35,248 bases of DNA from an uncultured Clostridia bacterium (GTDB taxonomy: Bacteria; Bacillota; Clostridia; Oscillospirales; Acutalibacteraceae). Below are positions 14,717 through 23,340 of this stretch, in pieces. Every line of letters starts with the position of its first letter. Position 1 is the first letter of the stretch. The notes beneath the pieces were generated by a model. It was not told the DNA's origin, searched no databases, and saw only the letters and a list, made by a program, of their open reading frames with translations. The stretch is from NCBI GenBank assembly GCA_937907605.1, contig CALCYI010000050.1:1-35248 (forward strand). Reading direction: 5' to 3'. A program made the position numbers and the translations under genes.

Positions 14717-16183
14717 TTATGGTAAATAGTATGCAGGGTTAACGGCGTTGCTGTAAAGCGGCTCGCCGATTCTCACTTCAAAGTGGCAGTGCGGTCCCGT
14801 GGAGTTACCCGTCGAGCCCGACCACGCAATTTGCTGTCCCTTTCTAACGTACTCGCCCGCCGAAACAAGCCTTTCGTTATTGTGGGCATAAAGAGTGTAA
14901 ACGGTTTCGCCGGACGGAGTGGTTTTATCGTGCATGATAACGATATACCTTCCGTAGCTGCGGTAGGAACCGTTAGCATTAGTTAAATCAGCGGAAATAA
15001 TTACCGTTCCCGAATCAGCGGCAACAATTTTCTGATTTTCATTTCCCCTTGTGGAGAAATCGCAGCCCGAATGTCCCGAATATGCGCCGAAGCCGCAGGT
15101 TATAGTTGTATAACTCGGGCAGGGATAGGTAAGGCTGATATAATTACCGCTCGGTTTCTTGGTGGTCGTTGTAGTTGTTGTAGTGGTGGTTGTGGTTGTA
15201 GTAGTCGTTGTATTTGTAGTTTTATTTGAGCCGGACTTTTTGGTTGTTGTTGTCGTAGTCGGCTTTGTCGTAGTAGTCGTGGTGGTCGTTGTCGTTGTTG
15301 TGGTTGTCGGCGGGGGCGCGTACTTCTTTGCAGCAGCGGCGATTTCCTCGTCAATCTCGTCGAGCTCCGACTGCTTAATATCCCTGTATTCACCGTATTC
15401 CTTGGTCTTGCTGTGAATTGCGTCAAGGAGCTTATTTTCCTCCATTTGCTGCTGCTCAAGCACCGCCTGCTGCTCGGTCAGCTCCTCCTGCTTTTTAGAA
15501 AGCGCCTTCTCCTCAGCCTCAAGGTTTACTATATTTTTCTCGTTGCGCTCGTTACTTTCGGCAAGCTCCTTCTGCCTTTTGTCAAGGCTGTCCCTCGCCT
15601 TCATAATTTCGTCGGTCTGGTTTTCGACTTCTCTAAGTAACTTTGCGTCCCTCTGGGAAACGGATTTAACCATCTGGAGCCTCGTTAAAAGGTTCTGAAG
15701 TCCGTTGCTTTCAAGAAGGAAGGTAAGAGTACTGTCGGTTTCTCCGCTGATATATATCGCCCTCATCCTGTCCTTGAAAATTATATAGGTTTCCTCAAAC
15801 TCCTTATTGAGAAGCTTAATATTCTTTTCAAGGTCGGCAATATCCTTTTTGGCGTCCTCCATTTCCTTTTCGTTGGCAACGATAGCTTTATTGAGCAGCG
15901 CCACTCTTTTTTCAATATCCCTTACCTCGTTTTTAGCAAGCTCAAAGCGGGAGGAAAGGTACTGTATTTTCTTGTCCAGTACCTCAAGATATTCCTCTTT
16001 TTCCTTGCTCTGTTCGCCGAGGTTTTTAAGCTGGCTGTCAATTTTCTCAAGCTCTTTTTCAAGCTCAGCCTTTTGCTCCTCAATGCTCTTTTGCTCCGTA
16101 GTTTCTGCCGATACCGTATACGGCGCCGCAAAGCTCAGCAGAACACAAAGCGTAAGTAACAGTGAAATTATCCTTTTTACCAT
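14717..16183 (-). CDS. Secreted coiled-coil M23 endopeptidase with poly-Thr linker, copy 2
   Basis: A 488-residue paralogue of the adjacent peptidase. It has a signal peptide (cleavage near VSA/ETT), coiled coils (about 30-285) containing LRAMYISG, and a very threonine-rich linker (about 292-350) with two long Thr runs separated by Lys/Ser/Asn. The C-terminal M23 domain has H371 and D375 in HSGCD, LYAHN, and H465/H467 in GPHCHFE, all zinc ligands intact. The linker resembles exported, possibly glycosylated, spacers in Ruminococcaceae surface proteins. ATG at 16183 with GGGGAC upstream. First gene of the run leading through copy 1, queH, rarA and nth. Confidence 0.92.
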   Translation of the reverse strand: MVKRIISLLLTLCVLLSFAAPYTVSAETTEQKSIEEQKAELEKELEKIDSQLKNLGEQSKEKEEYLEVLDKKIQYLSSRFELAKNEVRDIEKRVALLNKAIVANEKEMEDAKKDIADLEKNIKLLNKEFEETYIIFKDRMRAIYISGETDSTLTFLLESNGLQNLLTRLQMVKSVSQRDAKLLREVENQTDEIMKARDSLDKRQKELAESNERNEKNIVNLEAEEKALSKKQEELTEQQAVLEQQQMEENKLLDAIHSKTKEYGEYRDIKQSELDEIDEEIAAAAKKYAPPPTTTTTTTTTTTTTTKPTTTTTTKKSGSNKTTNTTTTTTTTTTTTTTTTTKKPSGNYISLTYPCPSYTTITCGFGAYSGHSGCDFSTRGNENQKIVAADSGTVIISADLTNANGSYRSYGRYIVIMHDKTTPSGETVYTLYAHNNERLVSAGEYVRKGQQIAWSGSTGNSTGPHCHFEVRIGEPLYSNAVNPAYYLP

Positions 16184-16277
16184 TTTTACGTCCCCACAAA
16201 TTATAGATATGGATATGGTTATACATTATAATATTACCACATTATTTAGAATATTTAAATAGTAATTTTAAATTTTT

Positions 16278-16311
16278 ATAAAAAAAGAAGCAGGAAAAGT
16301 TTTCCTGCTTC
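16278..16311 (-). terminator. Terminator of the hrcA-grpE-dnaK-dnaJ operon
   Basis: On the minus strand GAAGCAGGAAAA and its complement TTTTCCTGCTTC are followed by seven T residues. It begins 8 bp after the dnaJ stop codon. Confidence 0.92.
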
Positions 16312-16318
16312 ATAAGAT

Positions 16319-17476
16319 TTACTTGAATTTGTCGAAGAAATTCTTTTTACCGTTATTCTTAGGGGGCGTATAGGTCTCGTCAAACTTTTTAAGCAGCTCC
16401 TTCTGTTCGCTCGTTACCGTGGTCGGAATGTCGACGACTATCCTTACGAACATATCGCCCTTGCCTACTCCGCCGAGTCTCTGGATACCCTTGCCCTTGA
16501 GCTTGAATACCTTGCCCGGCTGAGTTCCCGCGGGCATACTGTATTTAATATCACCCTCAAGGGTGGGAACTCTGAGCTCCGCGCCGAGAGTCGCCTCGAC
16601 TATGCTTACGTGCTTATCGTAAAGAATATCGTAGCCGTCGCGCTCGAATTCCTTATGCGATTTTACGTTTACAACAACTCTTAAATCGCCCGTGGGTCCG
16701 CCGTTTGAGCCCGCGTCGCCGTAGCCTCTTACAGTTACGACCTGACGGTTGTCGATACCTGCGGGGATATCAATTTTAACCTTCTTTTTAACGATGACCT
16801 TGCCGTTTCCGTTACATTTACTGCACGGGGTTTCGGGGATTTTGCCCTTGCCCTTACAGTGCTGGCACGGCTGCTGAACGGTTGTTGCGCCGAAAAGACC
16901 TCTTTGCTGGAAGGTGACGTATCCCCTGCCGTTACAGTCGGGGCAGTTCTTGAGCTTGCCGTCAGCCGCTCCCGTACCGTGACAGGTCGAGCATTCCTCG
17001 ACCCTCGATACCTCAACGGTCTTGCTGCAGCCCTTCGCCGCCTCCTCAAAGGTGATGGTGACTGCGCTCTGTCTGTCCTGTCCCTTGCGGGGCGCGTTGG
17101 GGTTGCGCGCGCTTCCGCCGAAGCCTCCGAAGCCGCCGCCTGCGCCTCCGAAGATTGACGAGAAGATGTCGCCGAGGTCTATATCGCCCTCAAAGCCTCC
17201 GAAGCCGCCGTAGCCGCCCGCGCCCTGACCTGCGCCGTAGCTCGGGTCAACGCCCGCAAAGCCGAACTGGTCGTAACGCGCTCTTTTCTCGGGGTTTGAG
17301 AGAACCTCGTAAGCCTCGTTAACCTCCTTGAACTTCGCCTCTGCGTCCGCGTCGTCGGGGTGTAGGTCGGGGTGGTACTGCCTCGCGGCTTTCCTGTATG
17401 CTTTTTTTAAGTCTTCGTCCGAAACGCCCTTGCTTACGCCGAGCACCTCGTAGTAATCTCTTTTGTTCTCAGGCAT
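16319..17476 (-). CDS. dnaJ: Chaperone DnaJ
   Basis: A 385-residue type I (class A) J-protein, the co-chaperone that stimulates DnaK ATP hydrolysis. It has a J domain (about 5-70) with the HPD tripeptide in YHPDLHPD, and a Gly/Phe-rich linker. Four CxxCxGxG-type zinc repeats follow (CSTCHGTG, CPDCNGRG, CQHCKGKG, CSKCNGNG), then the C-terminal substrate-binding domains. I chose the ATG at 17476 because GTGGAGG lies 6 nt upstream; a GTG at 17488 would sit within that SD. Last gene of the heat-shock operon. Confidence 0.97.
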   Translation of the reverse strand: MPENKRDYYEVLGVSKGVSDEDLKKAYRKAARQYHPDLHPDDADAEAKFKEVNEAYEVLSNPEKRARYDQFGFAGVDPSYGAGQGAGGYGGFGGFEGDIDLGDIFSSIFGGAGGGFGGFGGSARNPNAPRKGQDRQSAVTITFEEAAKGCSKTVEVSRVEECSTCHGTGAADGKLKNCPDCNGRGYVTFQQRGLFGATTVQQPCQHCKGKGKIPETPCSKCNGNGKVIVKKKVKIDIPAGIDNRQVVTVRGYGDAGSNGGPTGDLRVVVNVKSHKEFERDGYDILYDKHVSIVEATLGAELRVPTLEGDIKYSMPAGTQPGKVFKLKGKGIQRLGGVGKGDMFVRIVVDIPTTVTSEQKELLKKFDETYTPPKNNGKKNFFDKFK

Positions 17477-17493
17477 TTTAGCCTCCACTTTTC

Positions 17494-17526
17494 ATTCCGA
17501 ATTCCGAACTTAGAATTCCGAATTAA
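17494..17526 (-). repeat. 33-bp ATTCCG repeat overlapping the dnaK stop, copy A
   Basis: Plus-strand ATTCCGAATTCCG, 6 variable bases, then GAATTCCGAATTAA. The dnaK stop codon TAA is part of the repeat. Outside the central 6 bases it is identical to the copy at 19395-19427. Confidence 0.85.
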
Positions 17527-19355
17527 TTTTCGTCTACCTCTGTATAATCGGTGTAGCCCTCGTCTGTACCGCCCTGCTGTGCGTCGTTCGGAGCGCCCTG
17601 TGCGCCGCCCTGAGCCTGCTGCGCAGCCTGATAGAGCTTCTGGGATACCTCATAGAACTTGTTTGTTAAATCCTCCTGAGCGGACTTGATAGCGGCGTTA
17701 TCAGTACCCTTGAGCGCTTCCTTAAGCGCAGATACCTTGGTTTCAAGCGCAGCCTTGTCGTCTGCGGAGAACTTGTCACCGTCCTCGGAGATAAGCTTTT
17801 CGGTCTGGTATACCATCTGGTCAGCCTCATTTCTGAGGTCAACGGCTTCCTTGCGCTTCTTATCCTCCTCTGCGAACTGCTCAGCCTCGCGAACAGCCTT
17901 GTCGATATCCTCCTTGCTCATATTCGTTGAAGCGGTGATGGAAATCTGCTGCTCCTTGCCGGTACCGAGGTCCTTAGCGGATACGTGAACGATACCGTTG
18001 GTATCAATATCAAAGGTTACCTCAATCTGCGGAACTCCGCGCCTTGCGGGAAGAATTCCGTCAAGGTGGAAGCGACCTAAGGTCTTGTTGTCGGCAGCCA
18101 TGTCTCTTTCGCCCTGAAGAACGTGAACCTCAACTGAGGTCTGGTTATCGGCAGCCGTTGAGAAAATCTGGCTCTTCTTGGTCGGAATAGCGGTATTTCT
18201 TTCAATAATCTTTGTGTTTACGCCGCCCATGGTTTCGATACCGAGGGACAGCGGAGTAACGTCGATAAGAAGAATCTTGTCGTCAATGTCGCCGCCGAGA
18301 ACGCCGCCCTGAAGTGCAGCGCCCATCGCAACGCACTCATCGGGGTTAATGCCCTTGAAGGGCTCCTTACCCGAAAACTTTTTAATTGCCTCCTGAACGG
18401 CGGGGATTCTCGTCGAGCCGCCTACAAGGAGAATCTTGTCGATGTCGCTGAAGGAAAGTCCCGAGTCAGAAAGAGTCTGGCGTACGGGACCCATAGTAGC
18501 TTCTACAAGGTCAGCCGTCATCTCGTTGAACTTCGCTCTTGTAAGAGTTGCTTCAAGGTGCTTCGGTCCCGTTGCGTCGGCAGTGATGAACGGGAGAGAA
18601 ATCTGCGCCGTGGTCATACCGGAAAGGTCAATCTTCGCCTTTTCCGAAGCTTCCTTGATTCTTTGCATAGCCATCTTGTCGTTTGAAAGGTCGATACCGT
18701 TCTGAGCCTTGAAGTCAGCAACGAGCCAGTTCATAATTTTCTGGTCGAAGTCGTCGCCGCCGAGACGGTTGTTACCCGCGGTTGCAAGAACCTCCTGTAC
18801 GCCGTCGCCCATTTCTATAATTGAAACGTCAAAGGTACCGCCGCCGAGGTCGAATACCATAACCTTCTGGTCATCCTCCTTGTCGATACCGAAGGCAAGC
18901 GCAGCAGCCGTAGGCTCGTTGATAATTCTCTTAACGTCAAGACCTGCGATTTTGCCAGCGTCCTTGGTAGCCTGACGCTGTGCGTCGGTGAAGTATGCGG
19001 GAACGGTGATAACCGCCGCGTTTACGCTCTCGCCGAGGTAAGCCTCTGCGTCGCCCTTAAGCTTCTGAAGGATAATCGAGCTGATTTCCTGAGGCGTATA
19101 AGCCTTGCCGTCGATATTTACCTTATAGTCGGAGCCCATATGGCGCTTAATTGACGAAATGGTTTTGTCGGGGTTAGTAATAGCCTGACGCTTTGCAACC
19201 GCGCCGACCATTCTTTCGCCGTCCTTTGTGAACGCAACAACGGAGGGTGTGGTTCTTGAGCCCTCTGCGTTTGTAATTACTACTGCCTCGCCGCCTTCAA
19301 CGACGGAAACGCAGCTGTTTGTTGTACCTAAATCAATACCTATAATCTTTGACAT
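17523..19355 (-). CDS. dnaK: Chaperone DnaK (Hsp70)
   Basis: A 610-residue Hsp70 ATPase that folds and protects proteins with DnaJ and GrpE. The N-terminal nucleotide-binding domain has IGIDLGTTNSCV (5-16), VFDLGGGTFDVS and LVGGSTRIPAV. The substrate-binding domain begins near DVTPLSLGIETMGG. The C-terminus ends in a Gln/Gly/Ala-rich tail and acidic residues (GYTDYTEVDEN). ATG at 19355 with AAAGGAG upstream. Lies between grpE and dnaJ, in the standard gene order. Confidence 0.98.
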   Translation of the reverse strand: MSKIIGIDLGTTNSCVSVVEGGEAVVITNAEGSRTTPSVVAFTKDGERMVGAVAKRQAITNPDKTISSIKRHMGSDYKVNIDGKAYTPQEISSIILQKLKGDAEAYLGESVNAAVITVPAYFTDAQRQATKDAGKIAGLDVKRIINEPTAAALAFGIDKEDDQKVMVFDLGGGTFDVSIIEMGDGVQEVLATAGNNRLGGDDFDQKIMNWLVADFKAQNGIDLSNDKMAMQRIKEASEKAKIDLSGMTTAQISLPFITADATGPKHLEATLTRAKFNEMTADLVEATMGPVRQTLSDSGLSFSDIDKILLVGGSTRIPAVQEAIKKFSGKEPFKGINPDECVAMGAALQGGVLGGDIDDKILLIDVTPLSLGIETMGGVNTKIIERNTAIPTKKSQIFSTAADNQTSVEVHVLQGERDMAADNKTLGRFHLDGILPARRGVPQIEVTFDIDTNGIVHVSAKDLGTGKEQQISITASTNMSKEDIDKAVREAEQFAEEDKKRKEAVDLRNEADQMVYQTEKLISEDGDKFSADDKAALETKVSALKEALKGTDNAAIKSAQEDLTNKFYEVSQKLYQAAQQAQGGAQGAPNDAQQGGTDEGYTDYTEVDEN

Positions 19356-19394
19356 AATAATCTATCTCCTTTGTGTTATTTTTAATATAATACA

Positions 19395-19427
19395 ATTCCG
19401 AATTCCGCTTTTTGAATTCCGAATTAA
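19395..19427 (-). repeat. 33-bp ATTCCG repeat overlapping the grpE stop, copy B
   Basis: Same 13-base left part and 14-base right part as the copy at 17494-17526, with a different 6-base centre (CTTTTT rather than AACTTA). It includes the grpE stop codon at the matching position. Confidence 0.85.
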
Positions 19428-19963
19428 TTTGCGGTTTTTACCATTGCGGCTCTTATAATTCTGTCGCCTATTTTGTATCCCTTCTGGAATACGTCGGTAA
19501 TAACGTTCTCGCCGAGCTCCTCATCCTCAACATGCATTACTGCGTTGTGGAGCTTCGGGTCAAAGCTGTCTCCCGGGGCGCCGTAAGCCTCAACGCCGAG
19601 CTTTTCAAGGGAAGCCATCAAGCCCGTGAGCGTCATTTCAACGCCCTTCCTCAGCGCGTCATAATCCGTATTATCCGCGCCGAGCGCTCTCTCGAGATTG
19701 TCGATAGCGGGTAAAACCTCCGCTACGACCGTACCCTTTGCGTTTGAAAAGGTCTGTTCCTTCTCCTTTGCGCTCCTCGCTCTGTAATTAGCGTATTCCG
19801 CAGCAGTCCTCTTAAGAAGCTCGTTTGTGGAATCAAGCTCCTTCTGGAGCTTTTCCTCGGCGATGGGCTCAACCTCCGCCTCTGCCTCCTCGACCTCAAT
19901 TTCTGCTGTTTCCTCAAGGATTCCCTCGTTTTCAAGGTTTTCTTCTTTTACCTTTTTACTCAT
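19424..19963 (-). CDS. grpE: Nucleotide exchange factor GrpE
   Basis: A 179-residue GrpE, which releases ADP from DnaK. A Glu-rich N-terminus (1-45) is followed by the long dimerising helix (ELLKRTAAEYANYRAR) and the C-terminal beta domain with FDPKLHNAVMHVED and VFQKGYKIGDRIIRAAMVKT. SD GGGAGG upstream of the ATG. The start overlaps the hrcA stop by 8 bp. Confidence 0.97.
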   Translation of the reverse strand: MSKKVKEENLENEGILEETAEIEVEEAEAEVEPIAEEKLQKELDSTNELLKRTAAEYANYRARSAKEKEQTFSNAKGTVVAEVLPAIDNLERALGADNTDYDALRKGVEMTLTGLMASLEKLGVEAYGAPGDSFDPKLHNAVMHVEDEELGENVITDVFQKGYKIGDRIIRAAMVKTAN

Positions 19964-20993
19964 ATCTGAAACCTCCCTCCTTTAGAAGCGTCGCTACGGT
20001 TTTGAATACGTAGTCAACCCTCGGAAGTATTGTTTTATAATCAATTCTCAGCGAGCCGATTATTCCGAGCGCCGCAGTCTGAATATCGTTATACGTAAAT
20101 CTTGCGGCGGCGGTCGCCGTGCTTTTCAGCTCGTATACGGGATTTTCGTCGCCGATATAGAGCACGGTATCGCTGTTCATTTTTATAAAGTCGTTAATCA
20201 GCCCCTCAAGCTTATCCTTTTTTGCAAGCAGGACAAGCAGCTTGTAAACGTCCTGTCCGAGCTCGGTCTGGGAGAGCAGCTTAGTTTCGCCCGTTACCGT
20301 GAGCGTACCCTCGCCCGCCTCCTGACACAGCGAGCACAGCGACGCCAGTATGGGAAGCATATCGAACACTCTCTCGCCGAGCATCGGTGCCGTGGACTGT
20401 ATTAGCGAAAGGTTAATATCGCCGAGCGGCACGCCTACGAAAAACAGATTTGTTATCTCGTAAAACGCCTTTTTGAATTCGCTGTCAATCGGACAGTTGA
20501 GACGGCATACGGAGGATTTAATTTTTCCTCCTACCGAGAGCATTACGAGCATAGCGCGGGAATTGCCCGCGGGGATGAGCTCAACGCCCTGAACGCAGTC
20601 AAGCGGGTCCTTAACGGTTGAATAGAAGGAAGCGCAGCCCGTAATATCGGAAAGCAGCCTTGACGCGTCAGCAAGCAGCCTATCGGGGTCCGAGGCGTTA
20701 ACGCTGAGATACTCGTTAATCTGCTGCTTTTCATAGGGCGTAAGCTCGTTTGGCTTAACTATGTTTTCAACGTAATAGCGGTAACCGTTCTTAGTTGGAA
20801 CTCTTCCGCCGCTTGTGTGCCTTTGCTCGAGGAGTCCCATACCCGTAAGAAAAGCCATCTCGTTTCGGATAGTTGCGGAGCTTATGGAATAGGGAAGCAT
20901 ACTGCACAGCGTATTCGAACCGAGCGGTTCGCCCGTCTTGATATAATAATCAATTATCATTTCAAGTATTGCCGAGCGTCTGTCGCCAATCAT
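19956..20993 (-). CDS. hrcA: Heat-inducible transcription repressor HrcA
   Basis: A 345-residue repressor of class I heat-shock genes that binds CIRCE and responds to GroEL availability. It has an N-terminal winged helix (RRSAILEMIIDYYIKTGEPLGS, SSATIRNEMAFLTGMGLLEQRHTSGGRVPT) and an HrcA central/GAF-like domain. I chose ATG at 20993 with GGGAGG upstream. The longest open frame back to 21086 would translate the promoter and the operator. First gene of the operon and autoregulated through the CIRCE at 21020-21046. No groESL is present in the window. Confidence 0.96.
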   Translation of the reverse strand: MIGDRRSAILEMIIDYYIKTGEPLGSNTLCSMLPYSISSATIRNEMAFLTGMGLLEQRHTSGGRVPTKNGYRYYVENIVKPNELTPYEKQQINEYLSVNASDPDRLLADASRLLSDITGCASFYSTVKDPLDCVQGVELIPAGNSRAMLVMLSVGGKIKSSVCRLNCPIDSEFKKAFYEITNLFFVGVPLGDINLSLIQSTAPMLGERVFDMLPILASLCSLCQEAGEGTLTVTGETKLLSQTELGQDVYKLLVLLAKKDKLEGLINDFIKMNSDTVLYIGDENPVYELKSTATAAARFTYNDIQTAALGIIGSLRIDYKTILPRVDYVFKTVATLLKEGGFRYE

Positions 20994-21019
20994 CACTATT
21001 CCTCCCACTTTTCTTTTTG

Positions 21020-21046
21020 TTAGCACTCTCAAGCGCAGAGTGCTAA
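21020..21046 (-). promoter_or_regulatory. CIRCE operator (HrcA site)
   Basis: TTAGCACTC, 9-bp spacer, GAGTGCTAA: a perfect match to the CIRCE inverted repeat. It lies just after the predicted transcription start and 26 bp before the hrcA start codon. Confidence 0.98.
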
Positions 21047-21057
21047 CTCTGTAATGT

Positions 21058-21086
21058 ATATTACACATTATTTTTTGTTTTGTCAA
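21058..21086 (-). promoter_or_regulatory. Sigma-A promoter of the hrcA operon
   Basis: TTGACA (21086-21081), a 17-bp spacer and TAATAT (21063-21058) on the minus strand, 12 bp upstream of CIRCE. Confidence 0.9.
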
Positions 21087-21109
21087 TAGTTTTTATGAAA
21101 AAATTAGCA

Positions 21110-21142
21110 AAAAATTAACAGGAGTGCTAACACACTCCTGTT
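21110..21142 (-). terminator. Terminator of the ftsE-ftsX-M23 operon
   Basis: On the minus strand AACAGGAGTG, a 6-nt loop and CACTCCTGTT are followed by AATTTTTT. It lies 20 bp after the stop codon of M23 copy 3 and just upstream of the hrcA promoter. The loop and arm happen to contain TTAGCACTC, a CIRCE half-site. Confidence 0.9.
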
Positions 21143-21161
21143 ATATGTATTATTTATACCA

Positions 21162-22430
21162 TTATAAGTAATTCCACGGATTAACTCTCGTTCCGTTTAC
21201 GCGCACCTCAAAGTGACAGTGCGGTCCCGTGGAGTTACCCGTAGAGCCACTGTACGCTATCGTCTGTCCCTTTGATACATGGTCGCCCACGCCCACAAGC
21301 AGCGTAGTGTTATGCGCGTAGAGCGTGGAAAGTCCGTTACCGTGGTCAATGATGATATAGTGACCGTAGCTGTAATTCAGGTTCTTCGCAAGTATAACCG
21401 TACCCGATTCAGCCGCGCAAACCGCGGTACCGGACGGACAGCGGAAGTCAACGCCGCCGTGATAGCGTCCGCTCGAGTAATTCGGATAATTCGCGGATAC
21501 TGACCTTGAGTACGTCGGGTAGGACAGCGTTCCGCTGTACGCGCCGCTTCCGGTAGAACCGCTTATAGCGCCCGTGCCCCTTGAAGCCCTTGCGTACGCC
21601 GCCTCGATTTCGCGCTCAATCTCCTTGAGCTCCTCCTCGTTGGTTTCAATAGCCTCCTGATATTCCGCGGTCTCGCTTGAAAGCTTTTTTATAAGGGCAT
21701 TCGCTCTGCTTACCTCGGCGTCAAGATTGCTCTTGGACGCCTTAAGCTCGCTCATATTCGAGTCAAGCTTCTTCTTGTCGTCCTGAAGCTTAGCCTTTTC
21801 CTCGTTAAGCTGATTGCGCTTCTTTTCAAGCTCCGCCTTAGCCTGCTCGATTTCCTCCATCTTTTTCATAAGGTCGTCGAGCGCCTTGCTGTCCTGTTCG
21901 GAAACGGACTTAATCATCTGAGAGCGGGTTAAAATTGAGCTGATGTCAAGGCTTGTAAGAAGCACCTCAAGGTTTGTAGCGCTTCCCGATATGTACATAG
22001 CCCTCAGCCTCTGACAGTAATCGCTGAAGGTCTTGTCAAACTCCGCCTGCTTTGCGTCTATTTCAGCCTGGGCTGTGATAATATCCTGTTCAATCTGAGT
22101 TATCTGCGCCTCACAGTTGCCTATCTGAACCTTAAGGTCGTCGATGTCGTCCTGCAGCACGTTAATCTCGTCCCTGAGCAGACTTATCTTTTTATCAAGC
22201 GCGGAGATAGTGTCCTGAGTTTCGTCCTTTTTCTCCTCAAGCTTGTCTATCTCCTCCTGCGCCTCTTCAATTTTTTCTTTAATCTTTTCCTTCTTATCCT
22301 TCATCTCGGAGATGGAAGCCGTCGTGTCTTCGTCATCCGCAAGTGCGTTGAAAGTAAAAGCATAGGATGAAAACACGAAGCAAAGGCAAAGGACAAGCGA
22401 AAGAAGTTTAAGCAATTTCTTAGATAGCAC
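21162..22430 (-). CDS. Secreted coiled-coil M23 endopeptidase of the FtsEX cluster, copy 3
   Basis: A 422-residue exported hydrolase. It has a signal peptide (cleavage near ALA/DDE, residue 31) and long coiled coils (about 35-275) with LRAMYISG. The M23 domain has H324 and D328 in HGGVD, LYAHN, and H404/H406 in GPHCHFE. Its start overlaps ftsX by 11 bp, so it is very probably the hydrolase switched on by FtsEX, equivalent in role to EnvC's partner system, PcsB or CwlO. GTG start with AAGGAAGG about 11 nt upstream. Confidence 0.93.
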   Translation of the reverse strand: MLSKKLLKLLSLVLCLCFVFSSYAFTFNALADDEDTTASISEMKDKKEKIKEKIEEAQEEIDKLEEKKDETQDTISALDKKISLLRDEINVLQDDIDDLKVQIGNCEAQITQIEQDIITAQAEIDAKQAEFDKTFSDYCQRLRAMYISGSATNLEVLLTSLDISSILTRSQMIKSVSEQDSKALDDLMKKMEEIEQAKAELEKKRNQLNEEKAKLQDDKKKLDSNMSELKASKSNLDAEVSRANALIKKLSSETAEYQEAIETNEEELKEIEREIEAAYARASRGTGAISGSTGSGAYSGTLSYPTYSRSVSANYPNYSSGRYHGGVDFRCPSGTAVCAAESGTVILAKNLNYSYGHYIIIDHGNGLSTLYAHNTTLLVGVGDHVSKGQTIAYSGSTGNSTGPHCHFEVRVNGTRVNPWNYL

Positions 22431-23340
22431 TTATCTCACTGCCTTCCTTATTAAGATACCTTCTCATCGTAATCAGCGAACCGAACACACCGCTTACTAT
22501 ACCGATTACGAGGAATGCCGCAAGCATATACCACGCGTAATTCAGGAAGTTGAGCGGTATGATTCCCATCGTCTTGAACAAATCGCTGAACTGATTAACC
22601 GAGAATTCATATACGGCGTAAACCACGGCGAGCGAGAGCACGCTCGATATCACGCCGATAACGATCCCCTCAACGACGAACGGAAGCCTTACGAACGAGT
22701 TGGTTGCGCCGACCGACTTCATAATGCTGATTTCGAGTCTGCGCGAATATACGGTAATTTTAATCGTATTTGAAATGATGAAAAGCGAGATTGCAAAAAG
22801 CACCGCGATAATGACGATTGCGATAATCGTAATACCCCTGCTGATAGTGTCGAGCTTCTTTGCAAGGTCGGTATTCTGCCTTATCGTGTCGATATTGTCA
22901 AGCTTTTTAATCTCTTTTACGGTATTTGAAAACTGATTTAAATCCTTAACCGTTATCTTATATGCGTCGGGTAGAGGAATGTCGGTGCTGATTTCGGTAA
23001 AGAACTTAGCCTGAGCCTCCTCCATGGTCTTAAGTTGCTCCTGCCAGGCGTCAACCTTGGACACGAACTCAACCTCGGCAACGTTGTCAATCGCTTTGAG
23101 CTTTTCGCCCATTTCGTCAATCGCCGCCTGCTCGGTACCGTCGGTGATATATACCATAATAACGTTTTCTTCCTCTATCCTGCTGATAAGGGAGTCGATA
23201 TTAAGGAATATCATCGAGGCTGAGCCTATGAGCACAAGACAGGAAAGGAGCACGCAGATTGAGGCAATTGACATCATTCTGTTCGTCCAGGTGTTTTTAA
23301 TACCCTCTTTAATAAGGTATCTTAAGCTTGATGCTGTCAT
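22420..23340 (-). CDS. ftsX: Cell division protein FtsX
   Basis: A 306-residue membrane subunit of the FtsEX ABC-type complex, which transmits ATP hydrolysis to extracellular peptidoglycan hydrolases. It has a first transmembrane helix (about 22-46), a large extracellular loop (about 47-170), and three C-terminal helices in a FtsX/MacB-type domain (IAIVIIAVLFAISLFIISNT; SVGATNSFVRLPFVVEG). Its ATG shares one base with the ftsE stop. Confidence 0.95.
   Translation of the reverse strand: MTASSLRYLIKEGIKNTWTNRMMSIASICVLLSCLVLIGSASMIFLNIDSLISRIEEENVIMVYITDGTEQAAIDEMGEKLKAIDNVAEVEFVSKVDAWQEQLKTMEEAQAKFFTEISTDIPLPDAYKITVKDLNQFSNTVKEIKKLDNIDTIRQNTDLAKKLDTISRGITIIAIVIIAVLFAISLFIISNTIKITVYSRRLEISIMKSVGATNSFVRLPFVVEGIVIGVISSVLSLAVVYAVYEFSVNQFSDLFKTMGIIPLNFLNYAWYMLAAFLVIGIVSGVFGSLITMRRYLNKEGSEISAI

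Noticed and set aside
15150..15310. Possible CRISPR-like repetitive array
   Set aside because: The repeat is an in-frame ACN codon run in a secreted protein, with no spacers.
15159..15416. Plus-strand ORF encoding a poly-valine protein
   Set aside because: It is the antisense of the poly-Thr linker of M23 copy 2 and has no SD or promoter.
20994..21086. N-terminal extension of HrcA from the longest open frame
   Set aside because: It would translate the -10 box and CIRCE; the GGGAGG-preceded ATG at 20993 gives the normal family length.
21110..21142. Second CIRCE element (TTAGCACTC)
   Set aside because: Only one half-site matches; the structure is the hairpin of a terminator with a T-run.
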